Assembly (NCBI GenBank): GCA_009703165.1
Contig: WLGP01000027.1
Coordinates: 1 to 9,088 of the forward strand
Direction: 5' to 3'
DNA from: Actinomycetota bacterium
Lineage (GTDB): Bacteria > Actinomycetota > Actinomycetes > Nanopelagicales > Nanopelagicaceae
Length of the DNA stretch: 9,088 bases
Below are positions 6,394 through 9,088 of this stretch, one piece after another (the stretch's first letter is position 1; every line of letters begins with the position of its first letter). Made by a program: the position numbers and the translations under genes. The notes under the pieces were generated by a model that saw only the letters and a program-made list of their open reading frames with translations, did no database searches and was not told the origin of the DNA.

Positions 6394-8750
6394 GCCTTCA
6401 CCACCGTAACTACATCGCCATGGACTGCATTAAGTGTCTGGAGTGGAGTCGATCCCACAGAGTTTCGTGGAAGCCACACAGCATCATCGTGAATATCTTC
6501 AACGAGTGCTGGAAGTGTGATTGATCCAAGAGAGTTTGAGATGCGCAGGTGATCTCCTGATTGCACTCCGAGTGCGCCAGCGCGTTGTGGTGAGATCACC
6601 GCGATTGTTGGGCGACGTGTGCCAGCCAAATTATCTTCACCAGCCTGGAGAGTTCCTTCATCAAGAAGTCTGCGCCATGAAGTGATGATCGCTTCGGTAC
6701 CTGAAGTCTTTGCAGCACTTCCTGCGGCAACTGGAGTAAATGGTGCGCGTGCGCCATCCCACTGACCGAGTTGAGCAAATTCGCGCGCCGCAGCTGTAAC
6801 TGTGCCGAGCATGATTGATTCGCCCATTGCATCGGCAAGAGCAGACAAGATACGGACATCGCTGCGGTTAAGTGAATCTGCAACAGCTGCGGTGAAGGTG
6901 CGCTTGCGACCCTCCCAGTTGATAAATGTTCCATACTTTTCAGTTACTGCGGCAACTGGAAGTACAACATCTGCAACTTCAGTAATTGATGAGTGTGCAA
7001 TCTCAAGTGAGACAACAAATGCCTTCTTTAGCGCGGCCTGTGCATCTGCCGCATCTGGAAGATCTGCGCTATCAATTCCACCAACAACAAGTGCATCAAG
7101 GTCACCTGAGTGAATTGCATCGATCATTGCAGATCCGCTACGACCAGCAACTGTTGGAAGTGAAGAGACTCCCCATGCTGCTGCGATATCTACGCGAGCT
7201 GCAGTATCTGCAACTGGGCGACCGCCAGGTAGAAGTGTTGAGAAGGCTCCAGCCTCAAGCGCTCCACGCTCGCCTGCGCGACGTGGAATCCAAGCAAGCT
7301 TTGCACCTGTCTTTTCAGCAAGTGCAATCGCAGCAGAGATAAGGCCAGCACTCTCAGATGCGCGCTCACCTAACAAGATCACTGACTTTGCTGTCAGCGC
7401 AATTGAAGCAAGCGCTGAACTTTCCGCACCAGGTGCAACCTTGATGAAGTTTGCCTTGAGCTTATCCATCGCAATCGAAGCCTTTGAGGCAACAGATGTG
7501 ACGACAAGTCCACGCTTCTTGAAATTCTTATTTAAGCGCAGGAAGACAATTGGTGACTCTTCTTCTGGTTCAAATGCAATTAAGAGAACGTGATCTGCTG
7601 AATCAATGTGGCGGTATTCAACAGCTGAACCGACGACGTGAGATGCAAGGAAGTTAGCTTCTTCATCTGAAGTAACGCGAGCACGGAAATCAATGTCGTT
7701 GGTCTTAAGTGCGATACGAGCAAACTTGGCATATCCATATGCATCTTCAAGAGTTGGACGGCCACCGACAAGAACACCGGCGCGCTTTCCAACTAGCCCT
7801 GCAGCAGCTGCGGCTAGCGCCTCTGGCCATGATGCAGCAACGAGTTCGCCTTCTGCATTGCGAACCATTGGAGATGTAATGCGATTTTGTGATGTGACAT
7901 ATTTAAATGCCCAACGACCCTTATCGCAGTTCCACTCTTGGTTAACTTCTGGATCATCTCCTGCAAGGCGACGCAAAGTCTTGCCACGGCGAACATCGGT
8001 ACGCATATCGCAACCAGATGCGCAGTGCTCACAAGCAGATGGAGTTGAAACTAGATCGAATGGGCGTGCACGGAATCGGTATGAAGCACCGGTAAGTGCA
8101 CCTACTGGACAGATCTGGATGGTATTTCCTGAGAAGTACGACTTAAATGGATCGTTCTCGTAGATACCTACCTGCTGTAGCGCACCGCGCTCATTGAGAG
8201 TAATAAATGGATCTGAGGCGATCTGCTCAGAAAAACGTGTGCATCGAGCACAAAGGACGCAACGCTCACGATCGAGCAATACCTGTGATGAGATATTGAT
8301 CGGCTTTTCAAAGGTGCGCTTTACTCCACCGAGGCGAGCCTGCGGATTTCCATTTGTCATCGCCTGGTTCTGCAATGGACATTCGCCACCCTTGTCGCAG
8401 ACTGGGCAATCAAGTGGGTGGTTTCCAAGGAGAAGTTCCATCACACCTTTCTGCGCCTTATCGGCAACAGGTGATGTGAGTTGGGTCTTCACGATCATAT
8501 TTGGCTCAACAGGAATTGTGCATGAAGCCTGTGGCTTTGGAAATGCACGGCCGTTAATTTCAATATCAACTAGACATTGGCGACATGCACCGACTGGATC
8601 AAGAAGTGGGTGATCACAAAAACGTGGGATCTGAATTCCCAGCTTTTCTGCAGCGCGGATAACGAGAGTTCCCTTTGGAACTGTTACTTCAAAACCATCG
8701 ATCACGACGGTGATCATCTCGACTGCAACAGCATTCTCTTGTGTTGTCAT
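6390..8750 (-). CDS. nuoG: NADH-quinone oxidoreductase subunit G (multi-cluster iron-sulfur subunit)
   Basis: Encodes 786 residues, in the usual range for bacterial NuoG. It relays electrons from the FMN/N3 unit toward NuoI in the cytoplasmic arm. An N-terminal 2Fe-2S ferredoxin domain has Cys45, 56, 59 and 77 (N1b). N5 follows with His111, Cys115, Cys118 and Cys124 ([14 protein letters not shown]). N4 has Cys164, 167, 170 and Cys214 (RCVLCARC and ICPVGAL). The off-path N7 site is also complete: CEHCASGC (Cys240, 243, 247) and Cys275 in EWNCDKGRW. From ~280 onward is an Ala-rich molybdopterin-oxidoreductase-like domain. In this family it binds no molybdenum cofactor, and [19 protein letters not shown] (within ~600-625) is typical of it. 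The ATG at 8750 overlaps the nuoF stop (TAATG), preceded by GGGGGCGAG. Its stop overlaps nuoH. Confidence 0.97.
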   Translation of the reverse strand: MTTQENAVAVEMITVVIDGFEVTVPKGTLVIRAAEKLGIQIPRFCDHPLLDPVGACRQCLVDIEINGRAFPKPQASCTIPVEPNMIVKTQLTSPVADKAQKGVMELLLGNHPLDCPVCDKGGECPLQNQAMTNGNPQARLGGVKRTFEKPINISSQVLLDRERCVLCARCTRFSEQIASDPFITLNERGALQQVGIYENDPFKSYFSGNTIQICPVGALTGASYRFRARPFDLVSTPSACEHCASGCDMRTDVRRGKTLRRLAGDDPEVNQEWNCDKGRWAFKYVTSQNRITSPMVRNAEGELVAASWPEALAAAAAGLVGKRAGVLVGGRPTLEDAYGYAKFARIALKTNDIDFRARVTSDEEANFLASHVVGSAVEYRHIDSADHVLLIAFEPEEESPIVFLRLNKNFKKRGLVVTSVASKASIAMDKLKANFIKVAPGAESSALASIALTAKSVILLGERASESAGLISAAIALAEKTGAKLAWIPRRAGERGALEAGAFSTLLPGGRPVADTAARVDIAAAWGVSSLPTVAGRSGSAMIDAIHSGDLDALVVGGIDSADLPDAADAQAALKKAFVVSLEIAHSSITEVADVVLPVAAVTEKYGTFINWEGRKRTFTAAVADSLNRSDVRILSALADAMGESIMLGTVTAAAREFAQLGQWDGARAPFTPVAAGSAAKTSGTEAIITSWRRLLDEGTLQAGEDNLAGTRRPTIAVISPQRAGALGVQSGDHLRISNSLGSITLPALVEDIHDDAVWLPRNSVGSTPLQTLNAVHGDVVTVVKA
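7926..8033 (-). other. N7 4Fe-4S cluster ligand segment of NuoG
   Basis: Codons 240-275 of nuoG hold a Cys-x2-Cys-x3-Cys motif (CEHCASGC) and the fourth cysteine in EWNCDKGRW. This is the ligand set of cluster N7, known from E. coli and Thermus and absent from mitochondrial complex I and many proteobacterial enzymes. It is too far from the main chain to carry productive electron flow and is thought to be structural. Confidence 0.85.
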
Positions 8751-9088
8751 TACTTACTCGCCCCCACAAAGAGTGTTGATTGAACTGGATCAAATGGACA
8801 GCCACCGTTTGTTAGGTGTGCGATGTACTCCTCGCGGAAGTACTTAATTGATGAGGTAATTGGGCTAGTTGCACCATCACCGAGTGCGCAGAATGAGCGC
8901 CCCATGATGTTGTCGCAAAGATCAAGAAGTTTCTCAAGATCTGCCTCTGTTCCCACACCTGATTCGAGATCGCGGAGAATCTGAACGAGCCACCATGTGC
9001 CCTCGCGACAAGGTGTGCACTTTCCACATGATTCATGCTTGTAGAACTCTGTCCAACGAAGGACTGCGCGAACAACACATGTTGTCTC
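8750..9088 (-). CDS. nuoF: NADH-quinone oxidoreductase subunit F (C-terminal 112 residues, cut by window edge)
   Basis: The frame is open from the right edge (9088, in frame, beginning [15 protein letters not shown]) to TAA at 8752-8750, giving the last 112 residues of a protein normally ~430 long. NuoF binds NADH and FMN and carries 4Fe-4S cluster N3. The NADH- and FMN-binding parts lie outside the window. The N3 ligands are here: [12 protein letters not shown] (three cysteines at 9026-9028, 9017-9019 and 9008-9010) and the fourth in [11 protein letters not shown] (8888-8890). The segment [14 protein letters not shown] is typical of the NuoF C-terminus, followed by a short tail [18 protein letters not shown]. 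An internal Met at 8956 is not the start, since the conserved frame continues upstream. The stop overlaps the nuoG ATG by one base. Confidence 0.96.
   Translation of the reverse strand, partial: ETTCVVRAVLRWTEFYKHESCGKCTPCREGTWWLVQILRDLESGVGTEADLEKLLDLCDNIMGRSFCALGDGATSPITSSIKYFREEYIAHLTNGGCPFDPVQSTLFVGASK

Noticed and set aside
7693..8163. A 156-codon open frame on the plus strand, antisense to nuoG
   Set aside because: It lies wholly opposite a strongly conserved coding region that includes the N7 ligands. The peptide is Ser/Arg/Ala/Pro-rich, a mirror of the nuoG codon pattern, with no recognisable domain.
8750..8956. A separate 68-residue gene starting at Met 8956
   Set aside because: The same frame continues upstream without a stop to the window edge and encodes the [12 protein letters not shown] motif of NuoF, so the Met is internal.
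8812..9078. An 88-codon minus-strand frame overlapping the end of nuoF
   Set aside because: It is out of frame with the nuoF sequence that contains all four N3 cysteines and the conserved SIKYFREE segment, so it is a shadow frame.
1..9088. Search for internal promoters, terminators, tRNAs, CRISPR arrays, insertion sequences or a hidden defence or novel system
   Set aside because: Every base is accounted for by overlapping or abutting nuo genes on one strand, with no frameshift, no non-coding stretch above 2 nt, and no inverted or direct repeats noticed by eye.

Overview
The window is one continuous block of a respiratory complex I operon (proton-pumping NADH:quinone oxidoreductase, nuo), entirely on the minus strand. 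In transcription order (right to left) it holds the 3' end of nuoF, then complete nuoG, nuoH, nuoI, nuoJ, nuoK, nuoL and nuoM, and the first 18 codons of nuoN running off the left edge. This is the canonical bacterial nuoA-N order; nuoA-E and most of nuoF should lie to the right, and the rest of nuoN to the left.

The proteins look actinobacterial. NuoI, NuoJ, NuoL and NuoM resemble what I recall of high-GC actinobacterial homologues. Examples are the [16 protein letters not shown] stretch in NuoI, the PGVYALHNAVD tail of NuoJ, and WLPDAAKSAT plus VLDKVGTYGMIR in NuoM. The DNA itself is not GC-rich (by eye somewhat below half) and is extremely compact. That combination suggests a streamlined, lower-GC actinobacterium such as the freshwater acI / Nanopelagicales group (Planktophila-like). 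The taxonomic call is inference from memory, not from a search.

Functionally, NuoF and NuoG form the peripheral NADH-oxidising part: the FMN/N3 subunit, then N1b, N4, N5 and N7. NuoI carries N6a and N6b toward the quinone site. NuoH forms the membrane end of the quinone chamber. NuoJ and NuoK carry the proton-path glutamates next to it, and NuoL, NuoM and NuoN are the antiporter-like pumping subunits. All iron-sulfur ligands I could check, and the key charged membrane residues of NuoK, NuoL and NuoM, are present, so the complex appears functional.

There is no intergenic space to speak of. Junctions are 1-nt (TAATG), 4-nt (ATGA) or 8-nt overlaps, direct abutment, or a 2-nt gap. I see no internal promoter, terminator, RNA gene, mobile element, repeat array or CRISPR. 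I did not find an unknown system here; this is a well-preserved housekeeping operon with lineage-specific details worth noting.
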